Shown piece by piece: positions 25,440 to 36,799 of a stretch of DNA of 64,000 nt (the first letter of the stretch is position 1; each line of letters begins with the position of its first letter). Source of the DNA: Oryzias latipes (lineage: Eukaryota > Chordata > Actinopteri > Beloniformes > Adrianichthyidae); assembly GCF_002234675.1 (NCBI RefSeq), contig NC_019877.2, positions 4,185,041-4,249,040 on the forward strand, in the 5' to 3' direction. The translations under genes were made by a program, and so were the position numbers. Below the pieces are notes generated by a model, which was not told where the DNA came from, did no database searches, and was given only the letters and a program-made list of their open reading frames with translations.

Positions 25440-27230
25440 TAAAAAGTGAGCAAACCATGACTGCTGTCAAAAAATAAGACATTAAAGTGGGAAGAGTAAG
25501 GACTTTTATAGGATTTCTGAGGGATAACCAGTGAAGTGGGAGAGATGAAACCGGCAGCCTCTGTACTGAACACACACAAAAGACACTTTACGAGAAACGC
25601 TATAAATCAAAGCAGCCAGCGTCAGCGCAGCGGCCAGAAAAAGCAGCGTGGCGCAGAGGTAGCATCAGTCGGCTTTACTGCATTTACCCTCAAGATTGTG
25701 TCATTACTCAGTGCTCTGTCCGTAGAATTACATTAAGCTCGCTTCCAGCATCATTCTTCAGATTTGCTGCTCCATGTATTTACCTATTATCTATGGTGAA
25801 GAACTGCGAGACTGGTAACAATGTGATTATATAAATGTGGAAAGCGAGATTATCATCCTGTCTTATATTGTAGCCGAGACATCATCTCTATATTACACAG
25901 GATATCTGAAAAATGGAATTTTAGATTCTGGGATCAGATGTGCTTCTGTTAAACTCACAGAGTTAATGTTTCATGGGAAATGCTCGAAGGTTAAAATGTC
26001 ATTATTAATGGATAAAAGTTACTTTGACACATTAAAAAACAGTTTGACACATTGACACATTTTTACCATTAATTGACAATTTCAGGTATTTCCACTGCAG
26101 GTTTATATTTTTAAGCTGGGTTCCCAAGGTTATAAGTCTTCAAGTTGTGTTGCCAGACCTGACCCATCCTCCTCCGAAATATGCTTCTCACTCCTCCACA
26201 CAGAATTGTTCACTCTAACAAAAGTCACTGCTGGCAGAGAAAGGAATGCAACTTTCCACGACTCCTTTTTAATGATTAACCATTTTAGAAATCCTGCAGC
26301 TTTACATAAAAGCTTTGAATGAGAAGAGCTTGATGTGTTTTTGAATTCCTGTAATTGAAAAGGCCTCATTTACAAAAATGATTCGGTACTTTGGCTCTAA
26401 GGAGTCGGATCTTGAAACATTAAGAGCTTAGAAGTCTTTGGATTTGTACACAACAGGTATCATGCATCATTTTGAATGAGTGCACACTAAAGCTCTTCAT
26501 TGCATGAAATCAAAGCAGAATGAATACAGTTTTTGTTCCAGACATGTTTTCATATCAGGTAAAAAAAAAAAAAAAAAGTGGGAGGTTTTTGTAACATACT
26601 TGAAGCCGTCGCTTTTGTCCATGGCAACACAAGCAGGTAATTAAAACCTGTGTTGCAAACGTTTAGTAAATAATTACAAAAAAAAGTAACTACAGAGCAT
26701 AGAGTGCAGTCAAAAAAAGTGTGAGGTTGTTGTGTAAAAGTAGTTTTGTTGTAAAAAATATACATAAAAAGGGTGTCTTAATATAGTCTGGTGAAAAAAA
26801 GTGCACTAAATTTAACCTATGCACAATATTGGACTTTTATTGTAATAAACAAAATCAAGATGGGGTTTCCAGCTTTTCAGACAAAAAGTCTGAAGTTATC
26901 AATTCACGTGCACAGAAGACACAAGTGATCATAAAAAGAGCAGAGGATAGCTTGAGCTATAAAAAAGAATTAAATAGGATTGTGTCTTCATTACTTTTAG
27001 CTTTATATACCACTTGAATATTTTTTGTTTTACTGTCATGGTGGATATTTCTGTGCATATATTAAGGCAGGGTTTGAGTACAATCTCATCTGCAAAGTTC
27101 AAAATCATGTCAGGCCTATTAAGCTTTTTGATTGTGTAATTGAGTTGCTCGGCTTTACCCCTTAGCAAAAAGTAGTCCACTTAAAAGTTTTTTTATTAAA
27201 TATACTTGTGTGTGAGTGTAGCAAGTATAC
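25440..27230. other. Non-genic interval
   Basis: AT-rich; includes a poly-A run near 26560-26577. No gene or recognised element. Confidence 0.4.
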
Positions 27231-27236
27231 TATGGA

Positions 27237-27510
27237 CCAGAGGTTTTCAAACTTTTTGCAAAGACAGCCAGGTTTGATGAGGTTAAAATGTGTGAGGGTC
27301 AGCCTACATTCTTTGAACCCTTCTAAATGCAAATAAACTCTTTCATGAATATGTTATTTTACTTTACTTATTTTTATTGTACTTTTCTTTTCTTCACATA
27401 GAAAAGAACTATTTCTAAATACATTTTTACCTAAATTACAGTTAATTTCATATTTGAAGACCAGAAATAAAATGAAGAAAATTTCTGTGGAAAAAAGTTT
27501 TGTTAACATT
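27237..27510 (+). repeat. Older dispersed repeat, left half, interrupted by the LINE
   Basis: The stretch 27237-27320 (TTTTCAAACTTTTTGCAAAG, GATGAGGTTAAAATGTGTGA) matches 54141-54260 read on the opposite strand, so both are copies of one dispersed family. The continuation beyond the LINE (about 32887-33185, ending CTTAGACATGTCTGC) is probably the right half. Confidence 0.45.
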
Positions 27511-27526
27511 AAATGTTCACTGTAAA
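27510..27526. repeat. Target-site duplication, left copy
   Basis: TAAATGTTCACTGTAAA, identical over 17 bases to 32870-32886 directly after the LINE poly-A tail. The next base on either side differs between the copies. The complementary strand at the left edge reads TTT/AA, as expected for L1-type endonuclease nicking. Confidence 0.92.
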
Positions 27527-30225
27527 AATTTAAAGCTGCAGTTAAATGACATCATCAATAAACAAACACAATTCCAGATACAAAGGCTTCGACTGGAAAG
27601 ATATGAAAACTCAAATAAATCTGGCAAATTTCTAGCTAATCAGCTTAAAATTAATAAAGAAAAATCAACAATCACTTCTATTATGGACCAAACAGGGAAT
27701 GTCACCCATGACCCGGTAAAAATTAATAATGCGTTTAAAGACTTTTATCAAAACTTATACACTCCACAGATCAATCCATCAGAACAAAGCATCAACTCAT
27801 TTCTCAACAATGTAAACCTGCCCAAGTTAAACGAAGATCAAATCACAAATTTAGACTCTCCGCTCTCGTTGTCTGAGCTTCATGAAGCTCTGTTACTTAT
27901 GCCTAACAGCAAAGCACCAGGACCCGACGGCTTTCCTGCAGAGTTTTATAAGGAATTCTGGGAACAACTGGCACCAACGTTTTATAAAACGGTAAAATTT
28001 ATCAATGAAAGCCAATCTTTACCACCTAACATGAACTCTGACAACATTATCCTTCTTCTAAAACCAGACAAAGACCCCACGAGTCCTTCAAGCTATCGCC
28101 CCATTTCTTTAATTAATGCAGATGTAAAAATTATCTGCAAAGCACTAGCACAGAGAATAGAAAAAGTCACTCCTCAGATAATTGACTTTGATCAAACTGG
28201 ATTCATCAAAGGCAGACACTCGGATGACAATGTCCGCAGACTCGTTAACATAATAGACTTTGCCACCATCAAAAACCAGGAAATGACTATACTATCACTG
28301 GATGCTGAAAAAGCCTTTGATAGAGTAAACTGGAAGTTCCTCATTGCTGCCCTCCATAAGTTTGGGTTTGGAGAATCATTCATCAATTGGATCAAAATAT
28401 TATATCACAACCCCAATGCATCAGTTAGAACTAATAAACAGACTTCCAACAGGTTTTTTCTTGGAAGAGGAACTAGACAGGGTTGCCCACTCTCCCCCTC
28501 TCTTTTTGCAATATTTATCGAGCCTCTAGCTGCAGCAATAAGACAGAATGAGAGTATTAAAGGAATTAAAACCAAACACAGCCATCATAAAATTAATCTC
28601 TATGCAGATGACATATTACTGTTTTTAAGTAATATACATTCTGTAAATGAAACGGCAACAATCATTAATGAATTCTCTTCTATATCAGACTATTATTATT
28701 ACCACTGAACAGTAATGCGGAGCAAGGACTCACAATACCAGTTAAATCAGGCAATATAAAATATCTAGGTATTTATTTTTCCCCCAAAATATCAGAACTG
28801 GTGCAGCTAAACTACACCCCATTACTGAAAAACATACAGGACGATCTAACACGCTGGACCAACCTGCCTTTGTCCCTTATGGGCAAGGTAGCCACGGTTA
28901 AAATGAAAATCTTACCCAAAGTTAATTATCTCTTCTCAATGATTCCCACACAACCGCCATTAAAATGGTTCAAAACATTAGACTCATCCATATCAAGCTT
29001 TCTATGGAACAATAAACCTGCAAGAATTAGTCTAAAAACTTTAAAATCTGCAAAAAGCTGTGGAGGATTAGAATTACCTAACTTCCACAATTACTTTATT
29101 GCAAATAGATTACAATACATCTTAAAATGGTTAAAAAATAATCCAGAAACTAACTCATGGTTAGACTTGGAACAGGCGGTATGTGGAAAGATCAACCTGT
29201 CAGATCTTCCATTTATTAGCCAAATAGTTAAAAAACAGGATTGTTTCAAAAGTATTAATATAAATGCCACTTTAACAGCCTGGTGGGAATTTCTCAAAAT
29301 ATCAAAATCATCAATTCAACCGTGCAAAATGACACCCATCTGGAACAACCCAGACATCCTCATAAACAAAAAAATTATCCACTTCCCAGCTTGGCAAGCA
29401 GGGGGCATAAAACAACTAGAGCACATAATTATTTATAGAAGATTCATAACTCCCCAGGAACATCAAGACAAACATGGAATATATAACTTCTTGGAATATC
29501 AGCAACTTAAATCAATTATTACTAAAAAGTTTAAATACAGAGACGATTTAAAGCTACCAGATGTAGTTACCACTCTGATCAATTTCTCAATGAATAAAAC
29601 TCTCTCCAAAATATACAAACTTTTATGCAATTTAGATAACAATATTTCACTTCCGACAACAAAATGGGATGCGGATTTGAGCATCAGCACAGATGAAAGT
29701 TTTTGGTCAGAACTTTGTCTAAACACCTTTAAAATGACAAGAAGTCCAAATCTGCAGCTAATCCATTTCGAAACTCTTCACAGAATTTACTACACTGGAC
29801 AGAGGATGTTCAAGATGGGTCTCAGTAACTCAGACATTTGTCAGCACTGTGACAGTAATCTACCCGACAATTACATGCATGCACTATGGTTCTGCACGCC
29901 TGTCCAGGCTCTCTGGCGGCAGGTATGTGCCGATCTATCAGTCTGGCTTAAGGTTTCAATCACAGCTTCACCGTCACTTTGTGTGCTTGGTGACATGAGT
30001 GCCATCGATGTAGAAGGAGGATTAGGCTCTATCATTTTCATAACTCTTTGCATTGCTAAAAAAACTATTTTAATAAATTGGAAAAGCAAAAAAAATATAA
30101 ATATAACTCAACACAGAAATCTGCTGCTTGATCATATCAGCTTGGAAAAAATGTCAGCCCAAAGTTCAAGTAACTTTGAAAGAATTCGGTCTCTCTGGTC
30201 TCCCATAGCTAACTCCGTGACTTAG
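27527..30225 (+). pseudogene. LINE ORF2 remnant: reverse transcriptase and C-terminal domain
   Basis: Two frames carry one protein. The first (to 28708) holds the reverse-transcriptase core: KAPGPDGFPAEFY near 27915, SYRPISLIN near 28093, a GFIKGRHSDDN block, DAEKAFDRVNW near 28305, GCPLSPSLF near 28482 and the catalytic YADD at 28601-28612. A small deletion at about 28690-28710 shifts the frame; the second part (about 28694-30225) continues through NIKYLGIYFSPK and a Cys-His motif at 29839-29895 to a stop at 30223-30225. The endonuclease is missing at the 5' end. Catalytic residues look intact, but the frameshift and truncation make it non-functional. Confidence 0.9.
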
Positions 30226-31158
30226 GGGGTGGGGGGGGCCTGGTCGTCGCTGCTCCTTGCCCTTCTGCCGTGGGCCGGGGCCTCCGGTGCCTGGCGGGGG
30301 GTGGTGGGGGCTCCGTTGGTCGGGGGGTCGGGTTCGGCGCCTGGGTGGGGCGGGCTGGGGCGCTGCGTGGTCCTCTGGGCTTGGGTGTGGGGGTGCGTGG
30401 TGGGGGGGTGGGGTGGTGGTCTGGCTTGGCTTGGGGGGGTGGTCCCTTTGCCTGTGCTGGGGGGGGTTGGCGGGGGGCGCTGCTCGGGGGGGGGCCCAGC
30501 GGCGCTGGATGGGCTTCCCATCTACACCTGGGGCTGGGATCGGCCCTTCCCTGGCTCTGGGGCGGGACGGGACAACCCTCTTGGGGCCCCCGGTCGCTCT
30601 GGGTGTCATCTGCTTCGGCTGCGGGGTCTGGGGGGGGGTGGGGTGGCGGTTCTTGTCGGCCCTGTCCTGTGGGGGGGCATTCTGGGGGAGGGGGGGGGGC
30701 ACTATTGGTACGGGGCAGGGGGGGTTGACGGGTCGGGGTCTCCGCTGAGGCCATCGGCGGTTTCCCCGGCCGGTTGGCTGCCTCGGTCCCGTCAAGGCCT
30801 GACCAGAGCTCTTCTAGGGCCGGCATTTGGGGGTGTGGGCCAGGGCTTGCTCCCGGGGGGGCCAGCGCTTTCTGGCTCCTCTCTCTCTGTGTGGGGTGGT
30901 GGTGCTGGGCCTGGGGTGTCGGCGCCTCCGGGGGTGGGGCCCCTGGGCTGGGTGGGCCTGGCCCCCTTGCTGGGGGGGGGGGGGGGCAGCTGTTTGACCA
31001 CCGGGGGACAGTCTATCAGCTGTCCCCTTCCTCATATAACCTCATAATAGGGTGAGGGGGTGGGGGGCTTAGCCTGCGATGAGCCTTGGGGGGGGGTTTA
31101 CTAGGCAGTGGCCCCCCTCCTATGGTTGCCGTATGGAGTGGGCCCCCCCCTCTTTCGG

Positions 31159-31366
31159 TTTTATTTGCACCTTAGACATGTAGGGCCCTTGGTAGGGGGG
31201 GTGCTTGGACATCACTGCCAGCAAGCAGCGGATGTCCTCCTAGCACCCTACCCGCCAATTTTAACCGCACCTTAGACATTTAGGGCCCCTTGGTGGGGAG
31301 GGTGAGGGGACGTCACTGTGAGTAATCAGGAGATGTCCCCTTAGTGGCCTACCCGCCAATTTTAAC
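31159..31366 (+). repeat. Tandem duplication of about 100 bp in the LINE 3' region
   Basis: Two copies of a unit beginning TTTT...GCACCTTAGACAT, containing TAGGGCCC..TTGGT and ending CCTACCCGCCAA, with a period of 100 bp. A third unit starts at 31360 and breaks off. Confidence 0.8.
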
Positions 31367-31383
31367 TGCACCCCCCTTAGTAC

Positions 31384-31480
31384 ACACACCCCTCCCCCCT
31401 CAATATATACATCCCAACATAAACACACACACATGCACACACACACCCTCTCAAACACACATACACGCACACACATTTTG
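31384..31480. repeat. CA-rich simple sequence inside the LINE
   Basis: Imperfect (CA)n with CAT and CT interruptions, separating the two G-rich blocks. Confidence 0.85.
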
Positions 31481-32718
31481 CAAGGAAGGTGGGACCTGGG
31501 TCCGTATGTCCCCTGCCTCTTCCCTGGTGGGGGGTACGGGCCCCTTTGCAATGGCGGCCGTGTCCCCGGGGTGCCGGCTTCCTGGGCCCGGCGGTGCTCT
31601 CTCCGCGGGGTGGGGGGGTTCACATTACATTTGAGCCGGGGGTGTCTGGTCCCTGGGGGGTGGGTTTTGGTCCTTGCTCCTGAGTGCTGGGCCCCGCCAA
31701 ATTTCCAACTGTGGCCGAGCCTGGTCGGGCCATATTTACAACACCCCTTGTGGGCCCTCTTTTTTTCCCCGGGGTTCCCCCCTCCTGGGCAGGGGCGGCG
31801 GGCCCCCTGCCTCGCTCCTCCCTGGACCAACCGTGGGCCGGGCGGATGGCTGCCTGGAGTGCGGAGCGGGTCTCCCTTGGGGGTCCTGGCTCGTACCTGG
31901 GGTTGGGGCGGGGGGATGCCCGGAACTCCTGGGTGGTGGTGGGGTGCTCGTTTGGGGCTGTGGGCGTCCTTCTCCGGTGGGGCCCTGCGTTGGGTTCTCC
32001 CGGCGCGGCGGGGGGGGCTGCTCTCCTGGTTGGGCTGGGGCGGCGCTCTCTTTCCCTCCGTGCCTCCCTGGCCTCTGGCTCTGGGGGCCTTGCGGCGGCC
32101 CTGCTGGCCCTGGCCTGGGTGGCGGGCTTGGTCGCCCGGGCGGCGGTTGTTCCCTGCCGGTTCCCGTGTGGCGTTGGGGGGATTCCGGCTGCCGCTGCTG
32201 CTGCGGTGGGGGTCTTGGGGTGGGGATGGCTGGGCACTCTCCCTCCTTCTTTTCACGTTCCACCATCCATTTTAGAAGAACATAAACACTCACCTGAGCA
32301 CTGGTGTTAGCTCACCTTTGCACTAACAGTTTGCATGACTGAATGACTGAAAGATTTCACACTAGTTGGTTTTAAGGCATAAGTATGCGTGTGTGAACAC
32401 TATCTGTTTTGTGTACATGTCGACATGTGGACATTTTTGCAGCTAGCAGGTGTGTTTATAACATTTGAGTGTGTGTGTGGACGGGCCCCGCCCTTTTTGT
32501 ACTGCATTTGAACCTTACCATAATGATTAACAACCAGTAAACTTGTTGCTGTATGCTGCTTCATGGTCTTATCCCCCTTCCCCTCCTATTATCACCCCCC
32601 TACCCCCCTCTCTCTAGCGTCCCTCTCTCTTCTTCCCCTCTTTCCTTTTCCGTCCGGTCCAACACCAAAGATTTTCAGACATGATTGAAATTAATAAAGT
32701 TTGGCCTCAATTACAAAA

Positions 32719-32835
32719 GGGGTTTATTCAGACATACCTTTGGTTTGTCTGAAGATTAATAACCCCTCTTGTTAAAGCAAAATATGTCCAACACAAGAGG
32801 CCCTCAGCTCTCATCTGTCTGCCCAGCTGTTGGAC
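32719..32835 (+). other. Structured 3' tail of the LINE: hairpin plus possible pseudoknot
   Basis: Inverted repeats: GGGGTT (32719-32724) with AACCCC (32761-32766) and TTCAGACA (32727-32734) with TGTCTGAA (32746-32753) form one hairpin. CCTCTTGT (32765-32772) pairs with ACAAGAGG (32793-32800). GTCCAACA (32786-32793) pairs with TGTTGGAC (32828-32835). The last two interleave, a pseudoknot topology. The segment follows an AATAAA (32691-32696) and precedes the A tail. Confidence 0.6.
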
Positions 32836-32845
32836 AGGACAAGTT

Positions 32846-32869
32846 AAAAAAAAAAAAAAAAAAAAAAAA
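32846..32869 (+). repeat. LINE poly-A tail
   Basis: 24 uninterrupted A residues between the LINE 3' tail and the right target-site duplication. Confidence 0.95.
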
Positions 32870-32886
32870 TAAATGTTCACTGTAAA
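32870..32886. repeat. Target-site duplication, right copy
   Basis: TAAATGTTCACTGTAAA, matching 27510-27526. Confidence 0.92.
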
Positions 32887-33189
32887 GTTTAAGTGTAAAT
32901 CGTGTGAAACGGAAAGTAACACAAATCTTATCCAGAAGTATAAAACATTGTTGTTTTGATCAGAGAAATAAATCTGTTCACTTCATTTAGAGTTTGACAT
33001 CACAGAAGGTTCCCGTGAGAGTGTTGCTGCAGCTTTACAACGGTTTATGATGAAATTTTAGTCACTCACAATAAAGAAATCATACACACACAGTTCTTAG
33101 AATTGTTATTATTGATTTCATGACAGAAGAACTTTGAATGTCGGCTGAATTTGACCCCCAGGCACTGGACCTTAGACATGTCTGCTTTA

Positions 33190-34110
33190 GGCCGTGTATG
33201 TGTAATGTAGGACGTATACTATCAGAATACTTCTTCAGAATTGGCACATTTTATGTTTCGATAATGTATAAAAGGTAAACTTCAAGTATAATGCCTCACT
33301 TTTAGCAAAGACGAAGTATGTTTGTAGTTTATTTAAATAAACTACTTTTTGTCTACGATCTTCATCCTTCGTGAGGTTTCATTGGGAACAACATATTGTA
33401 AAAGAGAACTTCTGCCACATTTTCATTGTGTTGCTCAACATCTCTTGGATGTTGAGCAACACTTATCTTATGTGTAGATATATTACAGTAAGCTAGTGAC
33501 TAATAGTGATTTACAGCTGAGTCTCATGTAACGGGAAAGTTAGTCTCTAAAAAAAGCAAAGAAATGTATTATTTTTTGAAAATACAATTTAAATTCAGAA
33601 AAAGGCAGTAAGGTGTGTTGTTTCTAATGCTTTCTCTGCTATCAAGCTGTGCTGGTGCAATACTTTATGAAATTTCCACTTCTTTGTCTCCTAACACACA
33701 GTCTGAAAGCAGGTGCAGCAGGAGCCACGCCTTCCTCCCCGGGCCACACATTCCTGCACCCAGGCACAAAGTCGAGACTCTGAAAACAGTGAGGCCTCGC
33801 GTGGGTCCACAGCTTCTGCCCTGCTTCATTCACGCTGCAGACATGATCCAAACCTGGATGCTGACATGGAGTGAGTCCTTTCAGGAAGAAAACATGTTTT
33901 TCTGTTTGCAAGAACGTCCTTGATTTCCCAGCAAAGTGTTTGACTCAACAGTAAAACTCAGGTGTCCACATGTTCCATAACACGGATCCAGAAGAACATG
34001 ATTGTTTTGTTGTTTGTTGTTGTTTAAGCCTCCATTTTTTTAGTTAACTTTGTGACCTAAACAGTATTTATCTTGGTGATTTTAGTTTAAGTATTGCAAA
34101 CTCTTGAAAA
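33190..34110. other. Non-genic interval
   Basis: AT-rich, with one GC-richer patch at 33700-33870 that is open on both strands for about 90-100 codons but matches nothing I recognise. Confidence 0.35.
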
Positions 34111-34112
34111 AT

Positions 34113-34561
34113 AGTGCCACACTGATCATGTTTTGATTTATTTTCAAAGTGTTCTCAGTGGTCTCTGAATTTTAATTCTGCCGTTTTTAGCCAAAATAAA
34201 AATTAAAAAAACTGTTATTTTCTAGATCATATTCTCTGAGGAGCGGCAGGAGTTCGTTGAAATTCATCTCTGAGTTGTGGGCGGGACTTTTGGCGCGGAG
34301 CGAGCCTGCTCCTCTTCCCATGACCTATCTGCTTACGGGCTCTTCCACTAGCTTACATTCACACCTCCAACCTATCATTACTGGTGCAACAAAAAGGGCA
34401 AGTAATATTAGAGCTATCCAATCGTATAATTTTGAACCAGATGCTAACACGGACGAGGAAAATAAAGACAGATGTATAAAGTCGTAAAGATGTCACTCTT
34501 AATCAGAAAAGAACATGTTGACAATACTGAAAACCACATTTTTTATAGGAGTTGGTATTTA
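34113..34561 (+). mobile_element. TIR repeat family copy C
   Basis: Follows the family order: decayed start, CTGAGTTGTGGGCGGGACTT, GCGGAGCGAGCCTGCTCCT, then the coding core, where one frame reads SNIRAIQSYNFEPDANTDEE. It ends near TTTTATAGGAGTTGGTATTT. The core is truncated on its 3' side compared with the copy at 40419. Confidence 0.65.
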
Positions 34562-34859
34562 AATGTTTGTCCAATGGGCTATAAATGAAGTAACCATGCT
34601 TGAGAAATGAGCTTTGCAGGGTTTTTTTAAAACTTCTTTGACAAACACTCAAAAACAGTGAATATGATTTTTTTATGCAGAAACGTTTGTCCTTGATTAT
34701 TTGTTGTATAAAAACATTGATGAACTTTCCTGCAAAAGTGGAGGAAAAAATCCTATTTGAATCTGTTTATAATGCTTTTTGTGTTTACATGTAACAGTTT
34801 ACACAGGTTTCTTTTGTGAAATAACTCTGCATCTGGTTTAATCCTGTGATTTAAAGCGA

Positions 34860-35560
34860 TTTTAACCCAACGAGGGACCTGGCTGGAGTATTAACCCTCC
34901 ATATTGTCCTCCTCAGACATTACCAATCCCTAGAACACTGGCTTCATAGCAACTCCCAGTGCCATGGCAACCAGCGGCTCAGCTGTCAATGTGCAGCGAG
35001 GACACGGTGTGAGGGCGTGCTGTGCTTCATATTCAACCAATGTCCTCATCTGTATTTTTACTAGATTATTAGTCATTGAAATTCATCCCGAGGAGCCCAG
35101 AGTGCTAATCAGACTGCATGTAGATAGTTCTTGTGGTTTTTCTGTCCTTACGTTGTGAATTCTGCCCGACTGTGAATGCAGAACACAAAGTGAGGTCAGG
35201 AAGACTGTGATGAGACTGTTCTGGGAACGCATTGATGGACTGCGCATTCGCACTGCTCTCTCAAAGGCATTCTACAGTCCATTTTTCATTATCACGCATT
35301 CACATCAGTAAGTCCACAAAGCTTCCACTCACCCACCCCGGCCCATCAGGCCCCAGCACTTTTTCAAAGGATGCCCTCAGAGGACTCTGTGGAGCCACTG
35401 GACAAACCACAAGTCAGCAGTAGGACGATGTTTTAAGTCTGTTGACTCTGTCGGCCCAATTAAGAGGATATTCTAAGTCTGAGAGACAAATTGAAAGTTA
35501 TTAAGAGGGGGAGGGTTTTTTTGAGGGGGGGTGGAGGTCAAAGGATGTGGGGGAGGAGAT
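34860..35560. promoter_or_regulatory. Possible regulatory block in the dlx3b-itga3b interval
   Basis: Balanced sequence with an RFX-like arrangement (ATAGCAAC ... CCATGGCAACC near 34950-34970) and ATTAGTCATT and CTAATCAGAC cores. It is not repetitive and not coding. Weak call from texture. Confidence 0.22.
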
Positions 35561-35929
35561 TGCGGTCAGATTGATGAGGAAGAAACAGGAAGCCATAAGA
35601 TAGATTGCAAATTACATTCCGTGTGAGCTGCATGGGTTAAAGGATTGTGGGGACTCTACTGCGTTCGAATCCTCGTCCTGGTGTTGGCTTACAGACAAGC
35701 TCCAGATTCAACAGGCTCTGCTGCAGCTCGCTGGACCTCAGAGGAAATTCAGCCCTATGTCAATTAGACTTGTCCCCTTTTATTTTTTTTAAATGAAAAA
35801 CAAGAAAATGTTGACTGGAAGATAATTTATATCTCAGCTTCATTAAAGTCCCACTCTAATCGTCTTGTAATTATGATTATGCCATTTTTAGACAAAACCA
35901 AAAAACCTGTGTCGTTTTCGAGGACATAG

Positions 35930-36461
35930 GCCAAATCCGAATTGTTTCCCTATCCCTTGGGCTTCTCCCAAGCCATACATTTATCCCTCCAAGTGGAAGG
36001 ATATGGGAAAAATAGCGTCTTCAACTTCGTTATTATCGCTCGATGACATCATCAATCATCAATAGCCGCTGGTCATCTACGTTAGCGCGTAGCTGCCATC
36101 ACTCGCAAAATACATTACAACTTTAGTTTTATCACTTTAAAAGGTCAAGCAAAACTCAATACTTAAATTTAAGCATGTGGGTGTGATTCAGAGCACACCC
36201 ACTTGAAAAAATGGGTTTCCTCTCCTTGCCACAGCACAACGCAGATCACACTACCGGCAGAGTGATAGCCAGCCCTAAGTCGCTACTTCTCCTTCCAAAA
36301 TGTCTGCAAGAGTTTTGTAATGATTATATTTCAATTAAAAATTTTTTTTTTTAAATTCTCCAAAAAAAAACCTTTTTCGGACTCCACTACAGCTTCAAAT
36401 GCACTTACAACTGGAGCAATAGAGAGGAGCCAGAGGGGTAGGGGAGTCATTTGGATTCTGC
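35930..36461. mobile_element. Nested TIR element inside copy D (about 532 bp)
   Basis: It splits the family motif GACATAGTTTCTGCAG, which is intact in copy B. Both sides carry CATAG (35925-35929 and 36462-36466), a likely 5-bp target duplication. The ends are imperfect inverted repeats: left GCCAAATCCGAATT, right reversed GCAGAATCCAAATG, both followed by a CCC-rich TCCCTATCCCT / CCCCTACCCCT block. No transposase is seen; superfamily unassigned. Confidence 0.72.
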
Positions 36462-36658
36462 CATAGTTTCTGCAGATCAGCAGGAGTTAGAAATTATAAA
36501 TTTTCCTCTGAGTTGTGGGCAGGATGATTGGCGCAGAGTGAGCCTTCATTCATTTCCCATCATACCTATCCTTATACTCTCTACAGCTAGCTTACAACCA
36601 CTAATACGCCCATCCTAACATTAGCAGTACAACAAAAATGGTGAGCAAGATCGTAGTT

Positions 36659-36796
36659 ATCCAGCCATACAGGTTTGAGCCAGATGCCAACTCAGACAAG
36701 GAAAATAATGGATCTATTTGTCTGAGAATCCAGCCGTGCAGGTTTGAGCCAGATGCCAACTCAGACAAGGAAAATGATGGATCTTTTTGTCTGAGA
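36659..36796 (+). repeat. 69-bp tandem duplication within copy D
   Basis: Units 36659-36727 and 36728-36796 differ at only about five positions and each codes for the QPYRFEPDANSDKEN-like peptide (PCRFEP in the second). Confidence 0.85.
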
Positions 36797-36799
36797 ATC

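Larger units (their letters stand above)
30226..32845 (+). other. G-rich 3' region of the LINE
   Basis: About 2.6 kb after ORF2. Two long blocks (30226-31110 and 31490-32260) are extremely G-rich on the plus strand, with dozens of runs of four or more G. A CA-rich tract (31384-31480) separates them. Open frames of 200-280 codons here consist of Gly, Trp, Pro and Arg repeats from the base bias and are not credible proteins. The last 130 bases hold nested inverted repeats. Confidence 0.8.
27527..32869 (+). mobile_element. 5'-truncated L1-type LINE insertion (5.34 kb)
   Basis: Non-LTR retrotransposon delimited by a 17-bp target-site duplication and a 24-base poly-A tail. The 5' end lies inside ORF2, between where the endonuclease and reverse transcriptase would be; ORF1 and endonuclease are absent. 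The rest is reverse transcriptase, C-terminal domain with a cysteine/histidine motif, then about 2.6 kb of unusual 3' region. L1 affinity rests on the reverse-transcriptase motifs, the C-terminal C-x2-C-x9-H-x4-C motif and the long target-site duplication. The clade within L1/Tx1 is not settled. The copy cannot move by itself. Confidence 0.92.

Noticed and set aside
25640..25680. GTGGCGCAGAGGTAGC resembles a tRNA-type A box
   Set aside because: No B box at the right distance and no cloverleaf; probably chance.
30229..32310. Several ORFs of 150-330 codons on both strands in the G-rich region
   Set aside because: They arise from base bias (Gly, Trp, Pro, Arg runs), overlap in all frames, and lie in the 3' region of a LINE. 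No domain is recognisable.
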